From: Picosynechococcus sp. PCC 7117
GTDB lineage: Bacteria; Cyanobacteriota; Cyanobacteriia; Cyanobacteriales; MRBY01
Length of the DNA stretch: 64,000 nt
Direction of reading: 5' to 3'
Assembly (NCBI RefSeq): GCF_001693275.1
Contig: NZ_CP016477.1
Location: forward strand, 2,356,001-2,420,000
Part shown: one piece after another, positions 36,377-44,568 of the stretch
Position numbering within the stretch: position 1 is the stretch's first letter
Layout: each line of letters begins with the position of its first letter
Program-made: the position numbers and the translations under genes
Notes under the pieces: generated by a model
What the model was told of the DNA's origin: nothing
The model's database searches: none
Seen by the model: only the letters and a program-made list of their open reading frames with translations

Positions 36377-36619
36377 TGTTTTATTATTGTATTAACAATT
36401 GATTGGGCTTTTATTCTACATAAAAGATTCATAAAGAATTCAAGTCAATGCTAAAAGTCAACATTTTGTAATTATTAAATTGACACAAAAACAACAAGGT
36501 GACGGAAGCGTGAATTAAATGCTTTTCTATGCAATATACCTTTGAAATACAAGATGTTCTGGGCTAATGATCGCCTTCAAAAATTTAAAGACTCTTGATA
36601 TTTCTGATGACAGAGGTCA

Positions 36620-38245
36620 ATGCCTGTTAGCATCTGTAGAGATTATCTAGACATGCCTTTGGTCATGATTGTTTTAGCAGAACTTGCAGAAGCGGCGATT
36701 TCAACAAACTTGCAACAGTTTGTGTTGGTTTTATCGATCTCCCTAACCGTTGCAACCTTTTCACGGATTTTTAGTTGGTTGCGTCAGATCCCCTATACCC
36801 TCTTGTTGGTGATTGTGGGGCTGGGTTTGGCTTTTATTAATGTGCGTTTAGTGAATCTTTCGCCGGAGCTAATCCTTGAAATTTTCCTCCCACCGCTCTT
36901 GTTTGAAGCTGCTTGGAATATTCGTTGGCGCGAACTCCAGAAACAATGGTTGCCGATTGCGTTGTTTGCCTTGGCTGGGGTGGCGATCGCCATCTTTGGG
37001 ATTGGTTTTGCCCTCAGTCAGTGGACGAGCTTGGCCCTGAGTTCTGCCTTGCTAGCGGGGGCGGCCCTCTCGGCGACGGATCCGGTGTCGGTGGTGGCTT
37101 TGTTCCGGGAGTTGGGGGCCAGTAAAAAACTCACGATGGTGATGGAAGGGGAAAGCCTCTTTAACGATGGAGTCGCAGTCGTGGCGTTTCTGTTGCTGGT
37201 GGGAATTCCCCTCGGTACCCAGACCTTTTCGATGTCGGCGACGGTGGCAACTTTCCTGGTGTTTGTGGGCATTGGTGTCGGCTTCGGTTGTTTGATTGGT
37301 TTTGGCATTTCTTTCTTAACCCAACGATTCGATATTCCCCTCGTGGAGCAATCTTTAACCCTGGTATCGGCCTATGGTACTTACCTTTTGACGGAGGAAT
37401 TGGGCGGTTCTGGGGTGATTGCGGTGGTGACTGTGGGGATGATTTTGGGGAATTTTGGCTCGAATATTGGCATGAATCCCCGTACTCGCCTAGTTGTTTC
37501 GGAATTTTGGGAATTCCTCGCGTTTTTTGTGAATTCGATTGTGTTTCTGCTCATTGGTGATCAGGTCAATTTTGGCACCCTAGGGGAAAGTTTAGATGCA
37601 ATTTTTGTGGCGATCGCCGCTGTGTTGGTGACGCGGGCCATTTCCGTCTATGGCTTGGGTTGGCTCTCCAATCAATTTAGTAATAATCCCTTGAGCTTCT
37701 CTGAACAAACGGTGCTGTGGTGGGGCGGTCTGCGGGGATCAGTTTCCATTGCCGTGGCCTTGAGCGTGCCTGTGGTGCTCGGCGATCGCCAAGAAATTAT
37801 CAACATCATTTTTGGGGTGGTGCTATTCACCCTTCTGGTACAAGGCCTGACAACCCAGTGGGTTTTAGAAAAACTCGATTTGATTGGTGATCAACCGATT
37901 CGTCAGAAATATTCCGAGTATCTTGCCCGCCGCGTCGCCCTCAAACGAGTATTAAATTACCTCGACCAGTTAAACCTCGCTGCCGATGTGGACGAAGAAT
38001 TTTACCGCTATGAACGGGATCTCGTCGAAGGGGAATTAGAAACCATCGAAGAAAAAATTGAAAAACTCAAAGGCAGTCATCCCCAACTGCAAGAACTAGA
38101 TATGAAGCAGTTGCGCGATACCCTCCTGGATATTGAAGCGGACACCTATGCCGAATTTATCCGGGTGGGCCGTTTAAATAAAGATCTTTCGCCCCTCCTC
38201 CAGGAGACCTTGATCAAAGCCACCGAAAAAACAATCCAAAGTTAA
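36620..38245 (+). CDS. Na+/H+ antiporter, CPA1 type
   Basis: A 541-residue monovalent cation:proton antiporter (NhaP/NhaS type). About twelve membrane spans from residue 30 to 410. The conserved transport-site motif is ALSATDPVSVVALFREL (Asp in TDP), with EGESLFNDGVAVVAF and WGGLRGSVSIAVALSVP, all typical for CPA1. A charged cytoplasmic tail of about 130 residues follows. The start at 36620 has AGAGG eight bases upstream and is preferred over the ATG at 36653. Likely role: Na+ and pH homeostasis in a salty habitat. The stop overlaps the small reverse-strand gene by four bases. Confidence 0.9.
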   Translation: MPVSICRDYLDMPLVMIVLAELAEAAISTNLQQFVLVLSISLTVATFSRIFSWLRQIPYTLLLVIVGLGLAFINVRLVNLSPELILEIFLPPLLFEAAWNIRWRELQKQWLPIALFALAGVAIAIFGIGFALSQWTSLALSSALLAGAALSATDPVSVVALFRELGASKKLTMVMEGESLFNDGVAVVAFLLLVGIPLGTQTFSMSATVATFLVFVGIGVGFGCLIGFGISFLTQRFDIPLVEQSLTLVSAYGTYLLTEELGGSGVIAVVTVGMILGNFGSNIGMNPRTRLVVSEFWEFLAFFVNSIVFLLIGDQVNFGTLGESLDAIFVAIAAVLVTRAISVYGLGWLSNQFSNNPLSFSEQTVLWWGGLRGSVSIAVALSVPVVLGDRQEIINIIFGVVLFTLLVQGLTTQWVLEKLDLIGDQPIRQKYSEYLARRVALKRVLNYLDQLNLAADVDEEFYRYERDLVEGELETIEEKIEKLKGSHPQLQELDMKQLRDTLLDIEADTYAEFIRVGRLNKDLSPLLQETLIKATEKTIQS

Positions 38246-38337
38246 CCCCCCTTCGCAAAACAGATCATCACAATAAACGACAGGGCCAACCCAGGGCTAA
38301 GGAGGGTTGCCAGGGTTAAAAGTTCTTCGCCGGACAT
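38242..38337 (-). CDS. Small single-span membrane protein, 31 residues
   Basis: A 31-residue frame hidden between two plus-strand genes. The N-terminus is MSGEELLTLATLLSPGLALS, and it ends FIVMICFAKGG: short acidic N-terminus, one hydrophobic span of about 22 residues, and a short basic tail. An AGGT lies about ten bases before the ATG. Its stop overlaps the antiporter stop by three to four bases, end to end. It has the build of small photosynthetic or respiratory complex subunits, but I cannot match it to a named one. Being shorter than usual cut-offs, it would be missed by automatic annotation. Confidence 0.55.
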   Translation of the reverse strand: MSGEELLTLATLLSPGLALSFIVMICFAKGG

Positions 38338-38504
38338 AAAAATACCTGTAATTGTGGGGATTCCTTTTCACGTTAAAGGGTTTTTCTGGCGATCACCCAC
38401 GGGTTCACAGAAATTTAATTGTCTTTGCTCCAGCTCACACTGCCGCCGCCGCCAAAAAGCCTGTGTTACACTCTCCAACAGCATTTTTCGGGAGAGAAAA
38501 GCCC

Positions 38505-40040
38505 ATGACCGTCGGGATTTGGGTACTGGGGGATCAACTGTGGGCCACCCAAGCCGCCCTCCAACAACGGGAAGACCAACGCTCAAGAACGCCGGTTTTG
38601 TTGATCGAAGCGGCAGACTATGCCCGCCAACGGCCCTACCACGGTCAAAAGTTGGTGCTGGTCTGGTCGGCCATGCGTCACTTTGCCCAGGAGCTAGAAC
38701 AGGCCGGGTGGTCTGTCCATTATGCGATCGCCGCTGATTTGCAAAGTGCTTTAATCGACTGGATCACCGCTGAAGGAATTACGGAATTGTGGGTGATGCA
38801 GCCTAGCGATCGCCCCTTCGAGACCTTGATCCAGACCTTAGATCTCCCCTGTTCCCTCAAGTTCATTCCCAATAATCACTTCCTGTGGTCGCGGGCAGAA
38901 TTTCACACCTGGGCCAAGAATCGTAAACGCCTCGTCCTCGAAGATTTTTATCGGGCGGGTCGCAAACGGTTTAATATCCTGCTCGATGAAGCGCAGCAGC
39001 CCCTTGGGGGTCAGTGGAACTTTGATAAGGACAATCGCAAGCCTCCTAAAAAAGATCTCAATCCTCCCCAACCGCTGACCTTTGCGCCCGATGAACTGAC
39101 CCAAGCCGTGATCAACCGGATTAAAGATTTAGGTCTTGTCACCTACGGGCAGCTTGAACCTTTCCGTTGGGCCGTGACCCGCACCCAAGCCCTCCAGGTC
39201 TTTGAGCATTTCCTCGCTACGGGCTTAGAAAAATTTGGCACTTTCCAAGACGCGATGGTCACGGGGGAATATACCCTCTGGCATGGTCTGATTTCGCCCT
39301 ATCTCAATCTGGGTCTGTTGCATCCCTGGGAATTGATCAAAAAAGCAGAGGCAATCCGGGAACAAAAGGCGATCGCCCTCAATAATCTCGAAGGTTTTAT
39401 CCGGCAAATTTTGGGCTGGCGGGAATATCTCCATGGCCTTTACCATTACGTGGGCGCTGATTATGCCCAGAAAAACCATTTCAACCATCAACAACCCCTA
39501 CCCGATTTTTACTGGGACAGCCGCAAAACCGATCTCAACTGCCTCAAACAAGTCTTACAACAAGTAGAACAAACGGGCTATGCCCACCACATCCAACGCT
39601 TGATGATCCTCAGCAATTTTGCCTTAATCTTGGGGGTCAAGCCCCAGGCCCTAGAAGCTTGGTTCCACGCCGCGTTTATCGACGCCTACGATTGGGTAAT
39701 GCAAACTAATGTCATCGGCATGGGGCAGTTTGCTGACGGGGGAATCCTTGCCAGTAAGCCCTACGCCGCCTCGGCCAACTACATCAATAAAATGAGTGAT
39801 TACTGCCGCGACTGTCGCTACCACAAAGGCGATCGCCACGGAGAAAATGCCTGTCCTTTTAATACCCTCTACTGGCACTTCCTCGACCGCCACCAAGGTC
39901 AACTCCGCAGCCAAGGTCGGATGAATTTAATCCTCAAAAATTTAGAACGGCTCTCCCCAGATGAATTGCAGGCCATCCGCGCCCAGGGCCAAACTTGGCA
40001 AAACCGCCTAAAGCCCGCTCCACAAGGGGAACTACCATAG
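38505..40040 (+). CDS. FeS-type cryptochrome/photolyase (PhrB/CryB family)
   Basis: A 511-residue FeS-BCP protein, a prokaryotic cryptochrome/(6-4) photolyase relative. The N-terminal domain starts TVGIWVLGDQLW; the C-terminal FAD-binding domain carries NVIGMGQFADGG, SKPYAASANYI and MSDYC. Four Cys at 346, 434, 437 and 450 match the spacing of the [4Fe-4S] ligands of Agrobacterium PhrB (350, 438, 441, 454) with a constant offset of four, so the cluster is very likely intact. The ATG at 38505 follows GGGAGAG; upstream in-frame codons from 38352 are leader. Confidence 0.92.
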   Translation: MTVGIWVLGDQLWATQAALQQREDQRSRTPVLLIEAADYARQRPYHGQKLVLVWSAMRHFAQELEQAGWSVHYAIAADLQSALIDWITAEGITELWVMQPSDRPFETLIQTLDLPCSLKFIPNNHFLWSRAEFHTWAKNRKRLVLEDFYRAGRKRFNILLDEAQQPLGGQWNFDKDNRKPPKKDLNPPQPLTFAPDELTQAVINRIKDLGLVTYGQLEPFRWAVTRTQALQVFEHFLATGLEKFGTFQDAMVTGEYTLWHGLISPYLNLGLLHPWELIKKAEAIREQKAIALNNLEGFIRQILGWREYLHGLYHYVGADYAQKNHFNHQQPLPDFYWDSRKTDLNCLKQVLQQVEQTGYAHHIQRLMILSNFALILGVKPQALEAWFHAAFIDAYDWVMQTNVIGMGQFADGGILASKPYAASANYINKMSDYCRDCRYHKGDRHGENACPFNTLYWHFLDRHQGQLRSQGRMNLILKNLERLSPDELQAIRAQGQTWQNRLKPAPQGELP

Positions 40041-40272
40041 GCGATCGCCACCGATTGTTCGCCATAACCACTTCATAAAAATCATAAAAATCAGGGAACT
40101 TTTTTTGCCCATTGATATCTTTCTTTATATTTTTCTTAGAAAGAAAAGTACATCAATATTGCTTTTTTGAAAAATTAGTAAAAATCGAAAAAAACACGGG
40201 AAAATCGATCAAGGCGCGACTACAATACCCCATAATGACAACATCTTTTGTGTGAGGCGATAGAAAGTAGAT

Positions 40273-40743
40273 ATGGCAGTTGCACCTCGACCCTGGCAGG
40301 TTTCCCCCTCCCGTCCGCAAAAATCCAGACCCCTCAAAATGGTAGAGTCCAAGGTTCGCAGCTTGCCAGCGCGGCCAGAACAGCCCTCTACAACCCCTTT
40401 GGTACAAACGCTCCGAATCAGTAAGCAGGTGACCCAATGGGTGGCGATCGCCGCCGTGACAACGGCCATGGGTTTATATGCCGGAAAAGCCTATTACCAA
40501 AAGGGCTGGAGTGAAGCGTTTAGTCACCTCCTCCAACTCCAAGACTACGAGGCAGATCTCATCGCCACCAGTGCCAGCCTCGGAGAATTTTTCCAGCACC
40601 AGGCAGAGCAACCGACCGCAGGACTTGTGGCGCCAACCCCAGCCCACAGCGTTTATGTCAAAACGCCTGCCCAGGTCTCTCTCCCCGCTGCGCCCCAAGA
40701 TACTCTCCCCCACGTCCGCGAACAATCTCCCATTGGCTATTAA
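40273..40743 (+). CDS. Small bitopic membrane protein before ftsI, FtsL-like by position and topology
   Basis: A 156-residue protein. A basic, Pro-rich N-terminal tail of about 52 residues is followed by one membrane span (about 55-75, VTQWVAIAAVTTAMGLYAG) and an extracytoplasmic part whose first 35 residues are helical with regular Leu/Phe spacing (FSHLLQLQDYEADLI, SLGEFFQHQ), then a Pro-rich tail. It lies 60 bases upstream of ftsI on the same strand, the position ftsL holds in many bacteria. FtsL is poorly conserved in sequence, so I make no firm call. A promoter-like TACAAT is at 40221-40226. Confidence 0.65.
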   Translation: MAVAPRPWQVSPSRPQKSRPLKMVESKVRSLPARPEQPSTTPLVQTLRISKQVTQWVAIAAVTTAMGLYAGKAYYQKGWSEAFSHLLQLQDYEADLIATSASLGEFFQHQAEQPTAGLVAPTPAHSVYVKTPAQVSLPAAPQDTLPHVREQSPIGY

Positions 40744-40803
40744 TCATTGGTTTCTTGGTAGAGTGTTGAGCAGATTTGCCCTTAGCAATCAGGGGTCAAA
40801 CCG

Positions 40804-42729
40804 ATGACCATGCCTTCCCCCCACTCCCACCAACAACGACGGCAACTGTATCGGCGCAAGCAACAAGCCATCCGGTCTCGGCCGCCCGCACCGAAGCTGC
40901 TCCAACGGCGTTTATTCCTCGTCTGGGGCATTTTTGTGGTGGGGTTATTGGCTTTGGCTGTCCGGGTGTTCTACTTACAGATCATTGACTACGACAAGCT
41001 AGGGGCGATCGCCCAGTCCCAGCATCAGATCACCCTCCGCCCCTATATTCCCCGACGGACTATTGTTGACCGCGAAGGCAATATTCTAGCCCTAGACCGC
41101 ATTTCCCATACCCTTTACGCCCACCCCGTCGGTTTCCGACTTCCCCAGGAGCTAGTAGACAATCTCCCGGAGGCGATCGCCCCCACAGACCTCCCGAAGG
41201 CCGTTGCCCATTATCTCGCTCCTATTTTGGGGGATGTTTCCCCCGCAGACCTAGAGACCACCTTACGCCGCCAAAAAAGCGGGATCTTGTTGCGGGCCAG
41301 CCTCGACGCCACCAAGGTCAGCGCCATTCGCCAATTACGTATTGATGGCCTGGAACTGGTGGAACGATATGGTCGGTTCTATCCCCAGGGGGACGCGACC
41401 GCAGAAATTACCGGCTATGTCCAAAAAGACGACCACCTGGGCCGGGCTGGCATTGAACTTGCCCAGGAAAGCTTAATCCAACGGGAGCCCATTTCCCTGA
41501 GTCTCCGGCGCAATGGCAATGGGGCGATCCTGCCGGGGAACCTCCAGGCAGAGGCGATGAAATATGATGACTGGGAATTGGAACTGTCCCTCGATCTCCC
41601 CCTCCAAAAGGCCGCCCGCCAAGCCCTACAAAAACAGATGGCTGCCTACAAAGCGAAACGGGGTGTTGTCATTGTCATGGATGCCCAGTCTGGGGAACTG
41701 CTGAGTCTGGTGACAGAACCCAACTACGATCCCAACAATTACGCCCAAGTTCAGCCTGAAAATTATGGTGTTTTTAAAAATTGGGCAGTCACAGATCTCT
41801 ATGAACCGGGGTCTACCTTTAAACCGATCAATGTCGCCCTCGCCCTCGATGCTGGGGTGATTACCCCCAACACGTCGGTGAATGATCCGGGATCAATTCA
41901 GGTTGGCCCCCACCGGATGAAAAACTACAACGGTGCCGGAAACGGTGTGATTGATGTGGCGGGGATTTTGCGGGTTTCTAGTAACGTGGGGATGATTCGG
42001 TTGATGCAAAATCTGTCCCGGGATGATTATTATGACCGACTGCAAAGCTTGAGACTCACTGAACCCACAGGCATTGATCTACCGGGGGAAGTAACAGGCA
42101 CCCTCAAGAGTCGCGAAAAATTTACCGCTAGCCCCGTCGAAGCAGCCGTGAATTCCTTTGGCCAAGGGTTAACTGTGACGCCCATCAAGCTGGTGCAACT
42201 CCACGGGGCGATCGCCAACGGTGGCACCCTCGTCGAACCCCATCTGGTGCGGGGACTATTCAACAGCCAAGGGGAACCCCAAACCGTCACTCCCAAAGCA
42301 GAAATCCCCAATAGTGCCCAGCAGCTTGCGGCAACCACGACTGAACCGGAAAACCCACAAATTTTTTCCCCGGCAGTGGCGAGAACTGTACTCGACATGA
42401 TGGAAACCGTTGTGGACGATGGCAGTGGCGAAAAATCAAAAATTGCCGGCTATCGGATTGGTGGGAAAACAGGCACGGCCCAAAAAGCGCGCAACGGCCA
42501 ATATATTCCGGGAGCCTACATCACAAGCTTCGTCAGTATCTTCCCCATCGATAATCCCCGCTATGTGGTCTTTGCCGCTGCCGATGAACCCACAGAGCCC
42601 AATTCCTTTGGGGGGACTGTCGCCGCTCCCGTCGTCCATGATGTGCTCCAGGCCCTAATTGTCCGCGAAAAAATCCCTCCTACTGGCCCTACAGTGGTAC
42701 CAGAAGATTCCACAGAAACATCCCCCTAA
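40804..42729 (+). CDS. ftsI: Peptidoglycan transpeptidase FtsI (PBP2B/PBP3 type)
   Basis: Class B penicillin-binding protein that makes septal peptidoglycan. 641 residues: short basic cytoplasmic tail (about 40), one membrane span (LFLVWGIFVVGLLALAVRVF), dimerisation domain, and transpeptidase domain with nucleophile Ser337 in the STFK motif (Ser337-Lys340), SSN in RVSSNVGMI, and KTG at 555-557. All three catalytic motifs are intact. Only about 60 bases separate it from the upstream FtsL-like gene. No PASTA domains are present. Confidence 0.94.
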   Translation: MTMPSPHSHQQRRQLYRRKQQAIRSRPPAPKLLQRRLFLVWGIFVVGLLALAVRVFYLQIIDYDKLGAIAQSQHQITLRPYIPRRTIVDREGNILALDRISHTLYAHPVGFRLPQELVDNLPEAIAPTDLPKAVAHYLAPILGDVSPADLETTLRRQKSGILLRASLDATKVSAIRQLRIDGLELVERYGRFYPQGDATAEITGYVQKDDHLGRAGIELAQESLIQREPISLSLRRNGNGAILPGNLQAEAMKYDDWELELSLDLPLQKAARQALQKQMAAYKAKRGVVIVMDAQSGELLSLVTEPNYDPNNYAQVQPENYGVFKNWAVTDLYEPGSTFKPINVALALDAGVITPNTSVNDPGSIQVGPHRMKNYNGAGNGVIDVAGILRVSSNVGMIRLMQNLSRDDYYDRLQSLRLTEPTGIDLPGEVTGTLKSREKFTASPVEAAVNSFGQGLTVTPIKLVQLHGAIANGGTLVEPHLVRGLFNSQGEPQTVTPKAEIPNSAQQLAATTTEPENPQIFSPAVARTVLDMMETVVDDGSGEKSKIAGYRIGGKTGTAQKARNGQYIPGAYITSFVSIFPIDNPRYVVFAAADEPTEPNSFGGTVAAPVVHDVLQALIVREKIPPTGPTVVPEDSTETSP

Positions 42730-42910
42730 GGAAAAACCAATTACAATTCCCGACACCGCGATAATTGCAGGAATTTCTGGAGAAATTCTGTGTATCCCGC
42801 AACCGCTGGTTCCTTGAAGGGATACACTAATAGAGCACACAGGTTAAACTAATGTGCTGGCACGCTTTGACCCAGGCTGCTCACCTTTATCTGCATTTTG
42901 TATCGACGCT

Positions 42911-43876
42911 ATGAGCCCCCGCAAACTAACCGACCATGATAAAGAAGAATTACTCGTTGCCTACCGTGAAACGGCAGAAACGACTTCTACTTTGGCGTCC
43001 CGCTATGGCGTGAGCAGCTCTACCATTAGTCGCTTTCTTAAGAGTCGTCTCAGTGCCAGTGAATATGAGGAATTGATCCAACGCAAACGCCTGGGTCGTG
43101 GCAACCGTGGGACAAAATCAACCCCCGACCCGGAGCCATCGACGGCTAAAACCGTGGAAAAACCAAAGCTAGTCAAACGGGTTGAGACAGCTCCAGAATC
43201 TACCGATACAGCCGAGGAAACGCCACCCAAAACGGAACGGCGGCGCACCAGACGTAAATCCCGTGACCCAGAGCCAGAGGCAATCCCAGAGCTGGACACC
43301 TCCGACGCAGTGACCGCATTGGCCCTAGAGGATTCTGAGCCTGAACCGGAAGCTGCAACCTTTGAGGAGATCGAAATTAATCCGGATTTACTCGCCCTAG
43401 CCCAGGAAATTCAGTTGGGCGATCGCCAACAGGCTCTCAAGGAATTATTGGGGGAAGACATCGGTGATGACGATGAATTTGATGATGAAGATGATGAGGA
43501 ATTTGATGATGAAGACGACGACGATGAAGAATTTGATGTGACCCCGGTCGCCCCCTCGGAAACGGTGGAAATTTTGCCCCTCGAAGCAGCCCAGTTCCCC
43601 CGCAATTGCTATGTGGTGACGGATCGTTTGTCGGAGTTGATCGCCCGGCCAATGCAGGATTTTCAGGATTTAGGGGAAATTCCCGACGAAGAAATTAGCC
43701 AAAAAACCCTCCCCATTTTTGATAACCACCGTGTCGCTAAACGGTTTATCCGGGGGCGCACCCAAAAAATCATCAAAATTCCCAATGGCGACCTTTTCCT
43801 CAAAACGAGCGGTTGTCTCGCGGCCAAGGGCATTACCCGCCTACTGCTCGATGGCAAGGTTTATCAGCTCCGTTAG
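42911..43876 (+). CDS. HTH protein with acidic repeat tract
   Basis: A 321-residue protein from the ATG at 42911 (MSPRKLTDHDKEELL). Residues about 5-55 read as a transposase-type helix-turn-helix (TSTLASRYGVSSSTISRFL). A basic and Pro/Thr-rich linker (about 60-125) follows, then an acidic region (about 125-215) ending in three near-repeats of DDEFD/DEDDEEFD/DEDDDDEEFD, and a C-terminal folded domain (about 228-321, NCYVVTDRLSELIARPM, IIKIPNGDLFLKTSGC). It looks like a cyanobacterial DNA-binding protein rather than a transposase, since no catalytic domain is present. Function unknown. Confidence 0.75.
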   Translation: MSPRKLTDHDKEELLVAYRETAETTSTLASRYGVSSSTISRFLKSRLSASEYEELIQRKRLGRGNRGTKSTPDPEPSTAKTVEKPKLVKRVETAPESTDTAEETPPKTERRRTRRKSRDPEPEAIPELDTSDAVTALALEDSEPEPEAATFEEIEINPDLLALAQEIQLGDRQQALKELLGEDIGDDDEFDDEDDEEFDDEDDDDEEFDVTPVAPSETVEILPLEAAQFPRNCYVVTDRLSELIARPMQDFQDLGEIPDEEISQKTLPIFDNHRVAKRFIRGRTQKIIKIPNGDLFLKTSGCLAAKGITRLLLDGKVYQLR

Positions 43877-43878
43877 GA

Positions 43879-44559
43879 TCAGCGATTACGTCTCAAGGCC
43901 GCAAATCCGTGGAAAATAAGCCCCGGATCGTAATTCAAAATAGGTAACTGTTGGGCCAGCCACGCCCCATCTCCCCCGGTGCTGAAGATCTGACCCTGGG
44001 GAAATTCGGCTTGCCAAGCGCGAATAAAATCTTTGACCCCAGCGAGGACTGTGTAGGTAATGCCACTGGTGATCGCCCCGGCGGGATCATTGGCCCAACG
44101 GGGGGGCAATTGCGTCGGTAAATGGACTTTGGGTAAGGCGGCAGTGTGCTGGGTGAGGCTTTGAAACTGGAGGTTTAAACCCGGTAGAATCGCACCACCG
44201 ATCCATTGGCGATCGCCGTTGGCCGCTGAAAAGGTTAAGGCCGTTCCCCCATCAACCACTAAACAGGGAAAGCCATACCGTTGTCCGGCCCCCCAGACCG
44301 CCAGGGCGCGATCAATCCCCAATTGGGGATAGAGATTTTCGAGGGGAATATCGGCCAAGGTAATGGGCTTGGCAGTGGGAAAATGAGCCTGTATCCAAGT
44401 GGTTTGTTGGGGGACGACCGAGGCCAGATAGTGCAACTGTTTCACACCAGGGGGACAAGTGCCATGGGCTGTGTGGTGCACCGTTTGCAAGGTATCTCCC
44501 GTAAATGTCGCCCAATGGAGCCGGGAGTTGCCAATCATTAAGGCCCACCATTGATCCAT
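43879..44559 (-). CDS. coaX: Type III pantothenate kinase
   Basis: First step of coenzyme A synthesis in lineages lacking CoaA. 226 residues, with ASKHA-fold signatures VDGGTALTFSAANGDRQWIGGAILPGL (split), TSGITYTVLAGV and STGGDGAWLA. The N-terminal phosphate-binding loop reads ALMIGNSRLHWA, so the Asp of the usual DxGN motif appears to be Met; I recall similar openings in other cyanobacterial CoaX. It converges with the HTH gene, two bases apart. Confidence 0.88.
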   Translation of the reverse strand: MDQWWALMIGNSRLHWATFTGDTLQTVHHTAHGTCPPGVKQLHYLASVVPQQTTWIQAHFPTAKPITLADIPLENLYPQLGIDRALAVWGAGQRYGFPCLVVDGGTALTFSAANGDRQWIGGAILPGLNLQFQSLTQHTAALPKVHLPTQLPPRWANDPAGAITSGITYTVLAGVKDFIRAWQAEFPQGQIFSTGGDGAWLAQQLPILNYDPGLIFHGFAALRRNR

Positions 44560-44568
44560 AACCCTGGC

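Noticed and set aside
40125-40150. Inverted T/A-rich repeat (TTTCTTT ... AAAGAAA) considered as terminator of the photolyase gene
   Set aside because: The stem is only seven A-T pairs, too weak to call.
43411-43605. Ser-rich minus-strand frame at the acidic tract
   Set aside because: It is the complement of the GAT/GAA repeat coding for Asp/Glu and has no start signal.
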